The notes under the pieces are model-generated. The model ran no database searches. It was not told the origin of the DNA and saw only the letters and a list, made by a program, of their open reading frames with translations. The position numbers were made by a program, and so were the translations under genes. Below are positions 1-6,090 of a stretch of DNA of 61,466 nt, one piece after another (within the stretch, counting starts at the first letter, position 1; each line of letters begins with the position of its first letter). The stretch lies in the NCBI RefSeq assembly GCF_000428105.1, contig NZ_ATZH01000029.1, positions 1-61,466 of the forward strand, given 5' to 3'. Origin of the DNA: Bacteroides pyogenes DSM 20611 = JCM 6294. GTDB lineage: Bacteria; Bacteroidota; Bacteroidia; Bacteroidales; Bacteroidaceae.

Positions 1-95
1 ATGACACAAAAAAAACAGCTACAAAATATTGTAACTGCCTGATTTTCAAAAAGAGCGGTAAACGAGGCTCGAACTCGCGACCCCCAGCTTGGGAA
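1..95. repeat. attL: attL: left copy of a 95-bp terminal direct repeat
   Basis: Bases 1-95 are identical to 61372-61466. The repeat ends on its inner side exactly at the 5' edge of the anticodon loop of a tRNA-Gly(CCC) read on the minus strand. Tyrosine integrases of tRNA-borne att sites commonly exchange strands there, so an att core is the natural reading. In an integrated prophage this copy would be the displaced host tRNA 3' end. If the sequence is instead a circular phage contig, both copies are the same attP and the repeat is an assembly overlap. Confidence 0.8.
54..95 (-). pseudogene. tRNA-Gly(CCC) 3' half (partial)
   Basis: Read on the minus strand this gives an anticodon loop TTCCCAA (anticodon CCC), the 3' anticodon-stem strand GCTGG, a 5-nt variable loop, a T-arm GCGAG/CTCGT with loop TTCGAGC, the acceptor strand TTACCGC and discriminator T. 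CCA is not encoded. Only the 3' half is present; the sequence beyond base 95 is phage and restores no normal D-arm. This copy is a non-functional fragment left by integration, or attP. Confidence 0.7.
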
Positions 96-153
96 ACTGT
101 TTTAAATAGTCAATAAATCACTAAACATCAAATAGTTATAAATATGGAAATAT

Positions 154-172
154 TATTTGCACCGAATTTGCA
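154..172. promoter_or_regulatory. Candidate integrase arm-type site, left of att
   Basis: TATTTGCACCGAATTTGCA matches 18 of 19 positions at 61295-61313, on the other side of the att core. Two matching sites flanking attP in the excised circle fit the arm-binding sites of a Bacteroidales integrase. Alternatively both are operators for the same regulator. Confidence 0.5.
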
Positions 173-175
173 ATC

Positions 176-382
176 CTACTTCCTCTTCTCAATTGTCAGC
201 ATATACCCCAATGCTGACAATATCCGTGAAAGCACGTCCACGCCGGGCGAGTACTTCCCGTTTTCTATCTTGCAGATGTTAGTACTTGTAACACCTGCAA
301 TGTCCGCAAGCTCTCGAACGGTCAGACCATGCTCTGTCCTGATATCGGCAATCATCTTGCCTATTCGTTCTCTATCATTCAT
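176..382 (-). CDS. Small XRE-family HTH regulator
   Basis: A 68-residue protein that is almost entirely a Cro/CI-type helix-turn-helix: residues 18-52 contain the pattern LTVRELADIAGV, then a recognition segment and the typical ending GKYSPGVDVLSRILSALG. There is no dimerisation or peptidase domain, so it resembles Cro or a plasmid-type XRE protein. It is the last gene of the leftward left-end cluster and overlaps the gene before it by 8 bp, which suggests translational coupling. Its position beside att suggests a role near integration or lysogeny, but the target is unknown. Confidence 0.8.
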   Translation of the reverse strand: MNDRERIGKMIADIRTEHGLTVRELADIAGVTSTNICKIENGKYSPGVDVLSRILSALGYMLTIEKRK

Positions 383-725
383 TCCTACTCCTTTTTACAA
401 GGAACTCGCCCGCTTTCCGCATTGCTGATGCAAGTTCCCTCTCGTTATCGCATTCATCTATCATACTTATATTATCTATATCCGATATGCCCTCGAACGC
501 CACACGGGCGATGAAACGGGGATACTTGTTTCTCCGTATCCACGTCTCGCCGTTACGTTCGAATAGTTCATACGCAGATTGTTTGTCATTTCTGTCGCAT
601 GGACAGATGGCAAACTCTGGCAACCAGTCCTCCTCCGGTGCGGAGTGAAGTATGTCTCCGCACAGGGGGCACTTCATCAACCACATGTGAAGCGCCCCAT
701 CGAATACTTTCTTTGTTATTCGCAT
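375..725 (-). CDS. Hypothetical protein with a cysteine cluster
   Basis: 116 residues, family not recognised. A CPLC pair (C19, C22) and a CPC pair (C41, C43) suggest one zinc-binding knuckle; the rest is mixed charged sequence. It overlaps the XRE gene downstream by 8 bp and the gene upstream by 10 bp, so it lies inside one leftward operon. An alternative start is Met14. Only a metal-binding fold is inferred, with no functional claim. Confidence 0.6.
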   Translation of the reverse strand: MRITKKVFDGALHMWLMKCPLCGDILHSAPEEDWLPEFAICPCDRNDKQSAYELFERNGETWIRRNKYPRFIARVAFEGISDIDNISMIDECDNERELASAMRKAGEFLVKRSRNE

Positions 726-940
726 AGATTTTCTAAGAACTCTTTATACATTTTTTTATGCTCATCAGTTAACGTATATTCTCCATCAAGGTTTCCATCG
801 TCAAACAACCACCGCCAAAAATCCGGATCACCCTCGCTTTCGAGTTCAAGCCATTCCATGAAAGATATTTCATGCTTTCCCTGACGGTAAGAGTCCCTCA
901 ATAATTGTTCCGCGTTACTTCTAATTCTAATTGTTGCCAT
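716..940 (-). CDS. Small acidic hypothetical protein, copy 1 of a duplicated gene
   Basis: 74 residues beginning MATIRIRSNAEQLL. It is clearly paralogous to the gene at 2957-3181: both share the RSNAEQLLRDSYRQ start, the FMEWLELES core and a WLFDD motif. The 60 bp upstream of both starts are also similar, so a gene plus its leader was duplicated. The protein is acidic and rich in Trp and aromatic residues, of unknown function; small acidic phage proteins are often inhibitors or DNA mimics, which is inference only. Confidence 0.65.
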   Translation of the reverse strand: MATIRIRSNAEQLLRDSYRQGKHEISFMEWLELESEGDPDFWRWLFDDGNLDGEYTLTDEHKKMYKEFLENLCE

Positions 941-996
941 AATAGTATATTTAAATTGGTTATTAAAATTATGCCCGTCATAGCACAGCTATATAC

Positions 997-1197
997 TTAT
1001 TCTATTGTTTCTTCGTATACGGTCTCGCCTGTTTCTTCGCAGACGATAGAAACCGTACCGCCTACGTAGTCACCGAAATAGGTGCTCTTATCATTGCGGT
1101 TGTTATCAATCCAATCACGGCATTCCTGTTCTGTGCCATGAATGTTTTTTGAGTTTGAATCGAAGCTGTCGTTAAATACTACATCATAAGTTTTCAT
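997..1197 (-). CDS. Small hypothetical protein
   Basis: 66 acidic residues (MKTYDVVFNDSF... with a C-terminal EETGETVYEETIE), not recognised. It is the first gene after a consensus Bacteroidetes promoter at 1225-1255, only about 20 nt from the predicted transcription start, so it probably heads the leftmost operon. Confidence 0.6.
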   Translation of the reverse strand: MKTYDVVFNDSFDSNSKNIHGTEQECRDWIDNNRNDKSTYFGDYVGGTVSIVCEETGETVYEETIE

Positions 1198-1224
1198 GGT
1201 AATAATTATTTCTTGATTAAATTA

Positions 1225-1255
1225 CAAAGCTATATATATTTTTAACGTTGGCAAA
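1225..1255 (-). promoter_or_regulatory. Bacteroidetes-type promoter (leftward)
   Basis: On the minus strand TTTG (1252-1255), a 19-bp spacer and TAGCTTTG (1225-1232) match the -33/-7 consensus. Transcription would start near 1218 and read into the genes at 1197 and below. Confidence 0.75.
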
Positions 1256-1337
1256 TCAGGAAAAGAACGAAAGCGAAACCTTAACAACTTTTAGCCGAGC
1301 GAAAAATGAATAAGGCTGAATCCGTTCAAAATGATTT

Positions 1338-2162
1338 CTACCTGAAATACTCCATTACCTCAACAGATTGTTCGCGCAAACCGCAACATATATAGTTCTT
1401 TGCAGTCATTTCAACGCTCGAATGCCCCATCATTTTGCTGATGCTGTACAAATCGGCTCCACGTAAATATAGATTTGACGCAAAGCTCCTGCGGGCTGTA
1501 TGGCTCGATACAAATTCCCACTTCTCGCCCTCCGCTTCTTTCCCAGCCCTGAAAACTTTCACAGGCTCAACGATTCCTGATGCCTTGCAGATTCTTCGCA
1601 ATATACTATTGAAAGCAGGGGTGGATAATTCACTCTTAATGTGCGTTCCCTCCAATAGTTCAGCTACAATCGGCTTCAATGGTACGGTAGCGTGCGTTTT
1701 TGTCTTCTGGCTCACATAAGAGATGTAACCGTTTACTATATTTGTTTTCGTAAATCGGCAATAATCGGAGTGCCTCGCTCCGGAATACGCCCCCATCAGG
1801 AATTGAGCCTGTACAGTTCGTTCGTTGTCGTTCAGGGGAATATATGCGGATAGTTTTTCTAATTCGTCGTCATTCAACCACACGGGGACGGGCTTTTCAT
1901 CCTTGATGGTTAAAACCTTCATATACCCTCCGGGTAGTTCAGCCTCTTCGCTGTACAGGTTTAATACAGCTTTGAATTTTGCCGCATATTGCCGGGCGGA
2001 ACTTTGCGCCATCCGTTCAAGCATATAGTCCACGAAATTCTGCAATCGGACTTTTGAAAGGTTCCCCCACGTTGCCGGGCATCCGTTCGATTCTTCGAAC
2101 ATCCTTAATATAATTTCATATTTAGGATATTTCTTCAAAAATGATTGTTTTAAGCTTTTCAT
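1338..2162 (-). CDS. Second tyrosine recombinase
   Basis: 274 residues. An N-terminal SAM-like core-binding region (about 1-75) is followed by a catalytic domain with every expected residue: R130 in GARHSDY, a lysine near 153-155, H221-x-x-R224 in HTARRSF, H247 in MMGHSS and Y257 in KNYIC. It is shorter than the 402-residue integrase at the right end and lacks the arm-binding N-terminus, so it resembles XerD-type or orphan recombinases. It could resolve multimers, invert a segment or assist integration. TTCGTTT-like repeats crowd its upstream region and may be its binding sites. Confidence 0.9.
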   Translation of the reverse strand: MKSLKQSFLKKYPKYEIILRMFEESNGCPATWGNLSKVRLQNFVDYMLERMAQSSARQYAAKFKAVLNLYSEEAELPGGYMKVLTIKDEKPVPVWLNDDELEKLSAYIPLNDNERTVQAQFLMGAYSGARHSDYCRFTKTNIVNGYISYVSQKTKTHATVPLKPIVAELLEGTHIKSELSTPAFNSILRRICKASGIVEPVKVFRAGKEAEGEKWEFVSSHTARRSFASNLYLRGADLYSISKMMGHSSVEMTAKNYICCGLREQSVEVMEYFR

Positions 2163-2189
2163 AAAAACCTCTCTTTCTTGTTTTATAAT

Positions 2190-2385
2190 AGTTCGTTTAA
2201 TAATTCGTTTGAAATGGCTGTAATTCGGTCTTATTTGCGATTATTTACCCACTCACCGATGCGATGATTGCTTTTAGAATGAAAGTGCCAAAAAACGCCC
2301 GAAAACAGTTCGTTTGCTTTTTCGTTTAGTTCGGTTAACCTCAATAGTTCGGGCATAATAATTCATTCAATAGTTCGTTCATGTT
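2190..2385. repeat. Cluster of TTCGTTT / AGTTCG repeats
   Basis: At least seven close copies of (A)GTTCGTTT or AATTCG occur upstream of the recombinase gene, for example in 2190-2228, 2308-2336 and 2344-2380, in an otherwise AT-rich stretch. They may bind the recombinase or a regulator; spacing is irregular. Confidence 0.4.
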
Positions 2386-2547
2386 TATGCGTGAAGGTAT
2401 GCGCATGGGAAACGGCGTATCAATTAGCGTGTATATATGTGCGCCTTCCCGGCTCTCCATCTCCCGGATAATGATTCTCCGGGTATCTCGGTTAACGTTG
2501 TTGACTCCTGTAGTACTCCTTTCTTCATCAATGAACAACGGAAACAA
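2341..2547 (-). CDS. Small hypothetical protein
   Basis: 68 residues (MFPLFIDEERST... ending NELLNELLCPNY), not recognised. It has the direction of its neighbours and a plausible charge distribution, but the opposite strand is also open here, so coding is only likely. Bases 2548-2760 upstream hold no convincing gene; they contain a short hairpin, TTTCCG/CGGAAA, around 2725-2755. Confidence 0.4.
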   Translation of the reverse strand: MFPLFIDEERSTTGVNNVNRDTRRIIIREMESREGAHIYTLIDTPFPMRIPSRINMNELLNELLCPNY

Positions 2548-2760
2548 AGATTATATACTTGTCAAGACTGAATAACAACGCGTCTCTGTACGTTTAACAT
2601 ACAAGCCCGGCAAGATTATCCAGTTGCTTTATTGGCTATTCCCGTCAATACCTTACACCACATCAAGGAATCAGAACAATAACACAGAACACAGGAATAG
2701 CGCCGCTTTAGTGGGAAAAACTCTTTCCGATTAGAGAAAGTTCCAACCGGAAAGAATCAT

Positions 2761-2895
2761 CTACATATATTTAATTCCAATATATAACCCTAATAGTACG
2801 CAAAAAATCAAATACACAGGAAGCAGCCAGAAGCCACCCAGAACGCTAAAGCAAATCAATAAGATTACTATCAGCCAAATAATTAAACCTAACAT
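2761..2895 (-). CDS. 44-residue membrane microprotein
   Basis: A short frame from ATG at 2895 to TAG at 2761 encodes a very hydrophobic peptide starting MLGLIIWLIVILLI, with a central GGFWLLP turn and a second hydrophobic helix ending YIGIKYM. Two membrane helices joined by a Gly-Pro turn are predicted. It lies in the same leftward operon as its neighbours. Small two-helix phage proteins can act as superinfection-exclusion factors or holin-like peptides; that role is a guess. No strong ribosome binding site is visible, which is normal for this group. Confidence 0.55.
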   Translation of the reverse strand: MLGLIIWLIVILLICFSVLGGFWLLPVYLIFCVLLGLYIGIKYM

Positions 2896-2956
2896 TTTTT
2901 AGATATAAATAATAGGGGAGTTTGCCCCTGAATGTAAATAAAATGAATTATTTAAT

Positions 2957-3181
2957 TTATAAATTGCATTCCAAGATTTCAATAAACTTTTTATACAATT
3001 CTTCGTGTTCTTCTGTTAGCGAAGTTGGGCTTTCGAGATTCTCATCGTCAAAGAGCCACATCCAGAAGCATGGATCGTTCTCGCTTTCGAGTTCCAGCCA
3101 TTCCATGAACGGCATAGATTGTTTTACTTGTCTGTAAGAGTCTCTCAATAATTGTTCTGCGTTACTTCTAATTGTTGCCAT
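2957..3181 (-). CDS. Small acidic hypothetical protein, copy 2 of a duplicated gene
   Basis: 74 residues starting MATIRSNAEQLL, the paralogue of 716-940. The start at 3181 is chosen over a longer frame because it aligns with the paralogue start and has the same GTTGCCATAATAGTAT start context. The C-terminal third has diverged more than the N-terminal half. Function unknown. Confidence 0.65.
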   Translation of the reverse strand: MATIRSNAEQLLRDSYRQVKQSMPFMEWLELESENDPCFWMWLFDDENLESPTSLTEEHEELYKKFIEILECNL

Positions 3182-3241
3182 AATAGTATGTTTTAAGTTG
3201 GTTCTTTTTATGCCCGTCAAGCCGATAGCGCAGCTATATAA

Positions 3242-3472
3242 TTACAATGTAGTATGATAAGCTATCCCGTTGTTCATGTTTACGTTAAACCTTTTCCCAT
3301 CCTGAACCCTTGTAACAATCTTATAGCAAGGCTTCTGGGAATTGTTATATACGTTTCTAAGGTTGTAATACTCATTGTCGGACACCTTTACGAATTGAGC
3401 GAAAATGTTATGCGCCTTCATTACTTCTACTTCTCTACCTGTATATCCGTTTTTTAATCTGTAATCTTTCAT
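3242..3472 (-). CDS. Small hypothetical protein
   Basis: 76 residues, Asn-rich and basic (MKDYRLKNGYTGREVEV...), not recognised. It lies 14 bp after the stop of the 126-residue gene in the same leftward operon. Confidence 0.6.
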   Translation of the reverse strand: MKDYRLKNGYTGREVEVMKAHNIFAQFVKVSDNEYYNLRNVYNNSQKPCYKIVTRVQDGKRFNVNMNNGIAYHTTL

Positions 3473-3486
3473 AATATATCCTCCTA

Positions 3487-3867
3487 TTATTTACCCTCTC
3501 TTAAGATATTCATAATTTTGTTATAAGCCTGATTCAGCGCACGCGCCTGACATTCGATCCAATTTTCGCGGGAGTTCGCCATGTCTTTCAAGGTTCCGTC
3601 CTTACGTGTCGCCTTCTTTAGCTCGGAAGGGGTGCATAATCTTTCGGCTATACCCTTGTCATAGATAAGAGACAAGCCGCCATAGCTGTATTGTACCCAA
3701 CTATCGGCACCGTTCAATAATATTTCCTTTGCGCCGTCCGCATCAATGTTAGCGTAGTCACTTAATACGTATTCGACAATTTCATAAGCATAATCTTTTA
3801 CGCCCTTATCCCATTGTGAACGGGTTTTGAGGTTCTCAATAGCTTTTAATAAGTCATTCGTTTTCAT
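3487..3867 (-). CDS. Conserved hypothetical protein typical of Bacteroides elements
   Basis: 126 residues with a YGGLSLIYD motif followed by a basic, Ser/Thr-rich stretch (CTPSELKKATRKDG). I recall similar proteins in Bacteroides phages and conjugative elements, with no known function. It is the first gene of the leftward left-end operon, and its leader is unusually long and structured (two perfect hairpins between the promoter at 4091-4121 and the start). Confidence 0.75.
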   Translation of the reverse strand: MKTNDLLKAIENLKTRSQWDKGVKDYAYEIVEYVLSDYANIDADGAKEILLNGADSWVQYSYGGLSLIYDKGIAERLCTPSELKKATRKDGTLKDMANSRENWIECQARALNQAYNKIMNILREGK

Positions 3868-3945
3868 AACTGTAATATTTAAATGTTTAATAATTCAATA
3901 CCACAGCGAATTTTTAAATAAGAAAAGTTTGGAAGATGGGGAAAA

Positions 3946-4033
3946 TAGAAGTACCTTTGTCCTGTCTTGGATGGATACTTCTAAAGTTCCGTTCTCAACC
4001 TAACGCCGGGAGTATTGCAGTACTTTCGGCGTT
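3946..4033 (-). promoter_or_regulatory. Double-hairpin 5' leader
   Basis: The roughly 215-nt leader between the promoter at 4091-4121 and the start at 3867 contains two perfect inverted repeats. TAGAAGTA (3946-3953) pairs with TACTTCTA (3976-3983). TAACGCCG (4001-4008) pairs with CGGCGTTA (4026-4033), with an inner AGTA/TACT stem. On the minus strand neither is followed by a T-run, so they look like leader structure rather than terminators; on the plus strand the second is followed by TTCTTTT. Confidence 0.55.
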
Positions 4034-4090
4034 ATTCTTTTCAATATCAAAAGATCGCTCCAGAAAAGCTTTATCTCCTTTTCTGTATTA

Positions 4091-4121
4091 CAAATATACG
4101 AATTATATTAGATATAGCAAA
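4091..4121 (-). promoter_or_regulatory. Strong Bacteroidetes-type promoter (leftward)
   Basis: TTTG (4118-4121), a 19-bp spacer and TATATTTG (4091-4098) on the minus strand match the consensus exactly. It is the apparent source of the leftward operon starting at 3867. Confidence 0.8.
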
Positions 4122-4328
4122 ACTTTTGTACCTTTATTTCCAAGAAAAACACCGATATTTCACATCAATTAACTATATTATAACGCGCTAATAATCAGTG
4201 ATATATATACGGGGAACAAGCAATCAGATAAACAAATATAATGTAAGTATTTTTATGCAAATACAAGCCAGGAATAACACGCACAAACACCATACACAAG
4301 CCACACACAAGCCACCACACGAAATATA

Positions 4329-4359
4329 TTGCTTTTAAACGAACTTTATTCTAACTTTG
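4329..4359 (+). promoter_or_regulatory. Bacteroidetes-type promoter (rightward)
   Basis: TTG (4329-4331), a 20-bp spacer and TAACTTTG (4352-4359) precede the terminase-small-subunit-like gene at 4407 by about 48 nt. With the promoter at 4091-4121 it forms a divergent pair. Confidence 0.75.
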
Positions 4360-4406
4360 CAGAATAAGACGCAAAAAGAAACAATAACACGAAAAACTAT
4401 AGTATT

Positions 4407-4964
4407 ATGATTTTCAGTAAAAGAATAACAGATTTACAACAGATTTACCAACTAACACCGAATGAAGTGTTTTTCTGTATGCTCGTAGCAGCCGGAGCCA
4501 ATAGAGGAGAAGCATATGCGATCATATTCCGCCCAACGTCCACCAAGATAGAAACAGCGCAACGGGGAGCATGCCAGTTAGCGAAGGACAAGCCCGGAAT
4601 CAACAAGCTTATAAAGTCATTCGAAAGTAACGGAATGCTTATACTACAACAACAAGAAGAAGAAACAAAAAAAACAAAAAGGAAAAGGAAAAAGGGAGAA
4701 GAAGAAGAGGGGGTGGTAAAATATCGTGACAAATCCTCTGTGCTGGCTGGTCTCGAGGAAACTTTGCCTCTGCTTCGGGGGAAAGACAGGGCAGACGTGT
4801 TAATGAAGATAGCAGATTTACAGCAAATGAAGAAAGAAGAGAACGTAGAAGAAGTAGATACCGTACATTATTATCTACCATTGCAATGTTATAGATGCAG
4901 TCTTTTTTTAGCAGAAAAAGAAAAGAGCAAAGCCTCTGTAGATGGTGAATCAAGCGATATTTAA
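4407..4964 (+). CDS. Terminase small-subunit-like DNA-binding protein
   Basis: 185 residues. The N-terminal segment LTPNEVFFCMLVAAGANRGEAYAIIF has the layout of terminase small-subunit HTH domains (LTPKQ..F...Y...GNA..AY). A charged middle (KKTKRKRKK then EEEE, about residues 88-102) leads to a C-terminal part with HYYLPLQCYRCSLF. It would bind the packaging site. It is about 8 kb from the large subunit, which is unusual, but it is followed by a GC-rich palindromic block that could be that site. Alternatively it is a regulator of the divergent region with a similar HTH. Confidence 0.55.
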   Translation: MIFSKRITDLQQIYQLTPNEVFFCMLVAAGANRGEAYAIIFRPTSTKIETAQRGACQLAKDKPGINKLIKSFESNGMLILQQQEEETKKTKRKRKKGEEEEGVVKYRDKSSVLAGLEETLPLLRGKDRADVLMKIADLQQMKKEENVEEVDTVHYYLPLQCYRCSLFLAEKEKSKASVDGESSDI

Positions 4965-5041
4965 TATTATAGGTATAATATAAAGTTCAGATTTTAAATG
5001 TGTAATTTTGTTACCAAACTTCTCTTGTACATTAAACGGTT

Positions 5042-5125
5042 CCGGGAATCAATATAGGGGGTACCCCCCCTCTAACCGGTAGGGTGCCCAGACATTCATT
5101 CCCGGTCGATATTTTTATTTTTTTC
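5042..5125 (+). terminator. GC-rich inverted-repeat block with T-run; terminator or packaging site
   Basis: CCGGGAAT (5042-5049) pairs with ATTCCCGG (5099-5106). Inside lies the palindrome GGGGGTACCCCC (5057-5068) plus an ACCGG/CCGGT pair, and a T-rich tract follows. It directly follows the small-terminase-like gene and stands out from the AT-rich surroundings. It can terminate that transcript; its position also suits a cos or pac site. Confidence 0.5.
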
Positions 5126-5192
5126 TTTTTTTTGAGCAATAAATGGATGCTTTTTGGCTTTCTTCGGTCGTTAACTGTTAAATCCGTCAATC

Positions 5193-5460
5193 TATGTATG
5201 GTTTTCCTTCTAATAATGTATAGTTTGTGTATAGTTTATCTTATAACTATACATATCTAACACTCTCATTATCAATTAGATGTAATTTTTATGTATAGTA
5301 TGTATAGTTTATATGTAAATTGCGTATGAAAAAAGTATATATTATAATATAGTTTTCACGGAAAACTATACATACTATACACTATTTTTCCATCTACTTG
5401 TGTTTCAGTTAATTAAGTATGTATAGTTTTAGTAAATACCATACATTAACTATACATTTC
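5193..5460. other. Iteron cluster: probable replication origin
   Basis: About ten copies of TGTATAGTTT or its complement crowd 5193-5460, with one 19-bp perfect inverted repeat (TGTATAGTATGTATAGTTT at 5292-5310 against 5363-5381) and a nested hairpin ATAGTTTTC-ACG-GAAAACTAT (5349-5369). The whole gap 4965-5733 is AT-rich and has no gene. It lies immediately before the HExxH gene and the D5-type helicase, the usual neighbour of an origin. Iterons plus an AT-rich unwinding region are classic origin features; the initiator is not identified. Confidence 0.65.
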
Positions 5461-5646
5461 GAGGGTAACTTTGCCTTCGCTTTTTTCTTGTTATTTAGTC
5501 ATTACATGCTGTATAACAAGACTTTACACTCGTTTGTGATAAATGTATGCTTTGTTGAAGAAATGTGGTAAAAATCGCCCAAAACAACCCTTTATTCTAT
5601 GTTTATATAGAAAATAACTCTCTTTATATGATAAATTACTCTACTT

Positions 5647-5668
5647 ATATAGAAAATCATTATATTTG
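5647..5668 (+). promoter_or_regulatory. Promoter with upstream ATATAGAAAAT motif
   Basis: TATATTTG (5661-5668) is a perfect -7 element with no good -33. Just upstream is ATATAGAAAAT (5647-5657), present also at 5605-5615 and upstream of the -7 element at 26992. A start near 5675 would give a 60-nt leader with a GTTTGAT/ATCAAAC hairpin before the gene at 5734. Confidence 0.55.
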
Positions 5669-5733
5669 TATGCGTAAATAGTTTGATTGGATAAAATCAT
5701 CAAACCGCATTGTCCTTTTAGAATATATATTTT

Positions 5734-6090
5734 ATGAAGATACACGAGTTTGACCCGTTGATATATCCGCGTAAGTTGTGGGTTGTGGTTGGTACCGATA
5801 CATTCTCGGACAGGTTTGAAGGTGTAAGCGAGTGGGATGACACTGCTGATGCCATTGTAGATTGTGTTTATGACAAGCAGAGGGATTTAGGTGGTGTTCT
5901 TGTTCGGTTTAAAAGCAAGAAGTCCATGACTGTATCCACCATTTCCCATGAAAGCCTACATGTAGCGATGAATATATTTGATTATATAGGGGCAAAGGCT
6001 GATCCTCTGAATCAGGAACCGCTTGCCTATCTTGTTGGCTGGATTGCCGATAATATCAATCAAGTGAGGATCGGAAAGTTTAAAGAATAA
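5734..6090 (+). CDS. HExxH-motif protein preceding the helicase
   Basis: 118 residues. HESLH at 72-76 with a possible third zinc ligand E95 (NQEPLAYLVGWI) is a gluzincin-type metallopeptidase signature in a small phage protein. The stop codon abuts the start of the helicase gene (6090/6091), so the two are co-translated. A catalytic role is not certain: small phage HExxH proteins next to replication genes are poorly studied. The start at 5734 fits the ATATATATTTT-ATG context. Confidence 0.65.
   Translation: MKIHEFDPLIYPRKLWVVVGTDTFSDRFEGVSEWDDTADAIVDCVYDKQRDLGGVLVRFKSKKSMTVSTISHESLHVAMNIFDYIGAKADPLNQEPLAYLVGWIADNINQVRIGKFKE

Noticed and set aside
4445..4953. Open frames antisense to the TerS-like gene rich in Ser/Leu/Phe
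   Set aside because: Low-complexity mirror of the Lys/Glu-rich linker; no start context.
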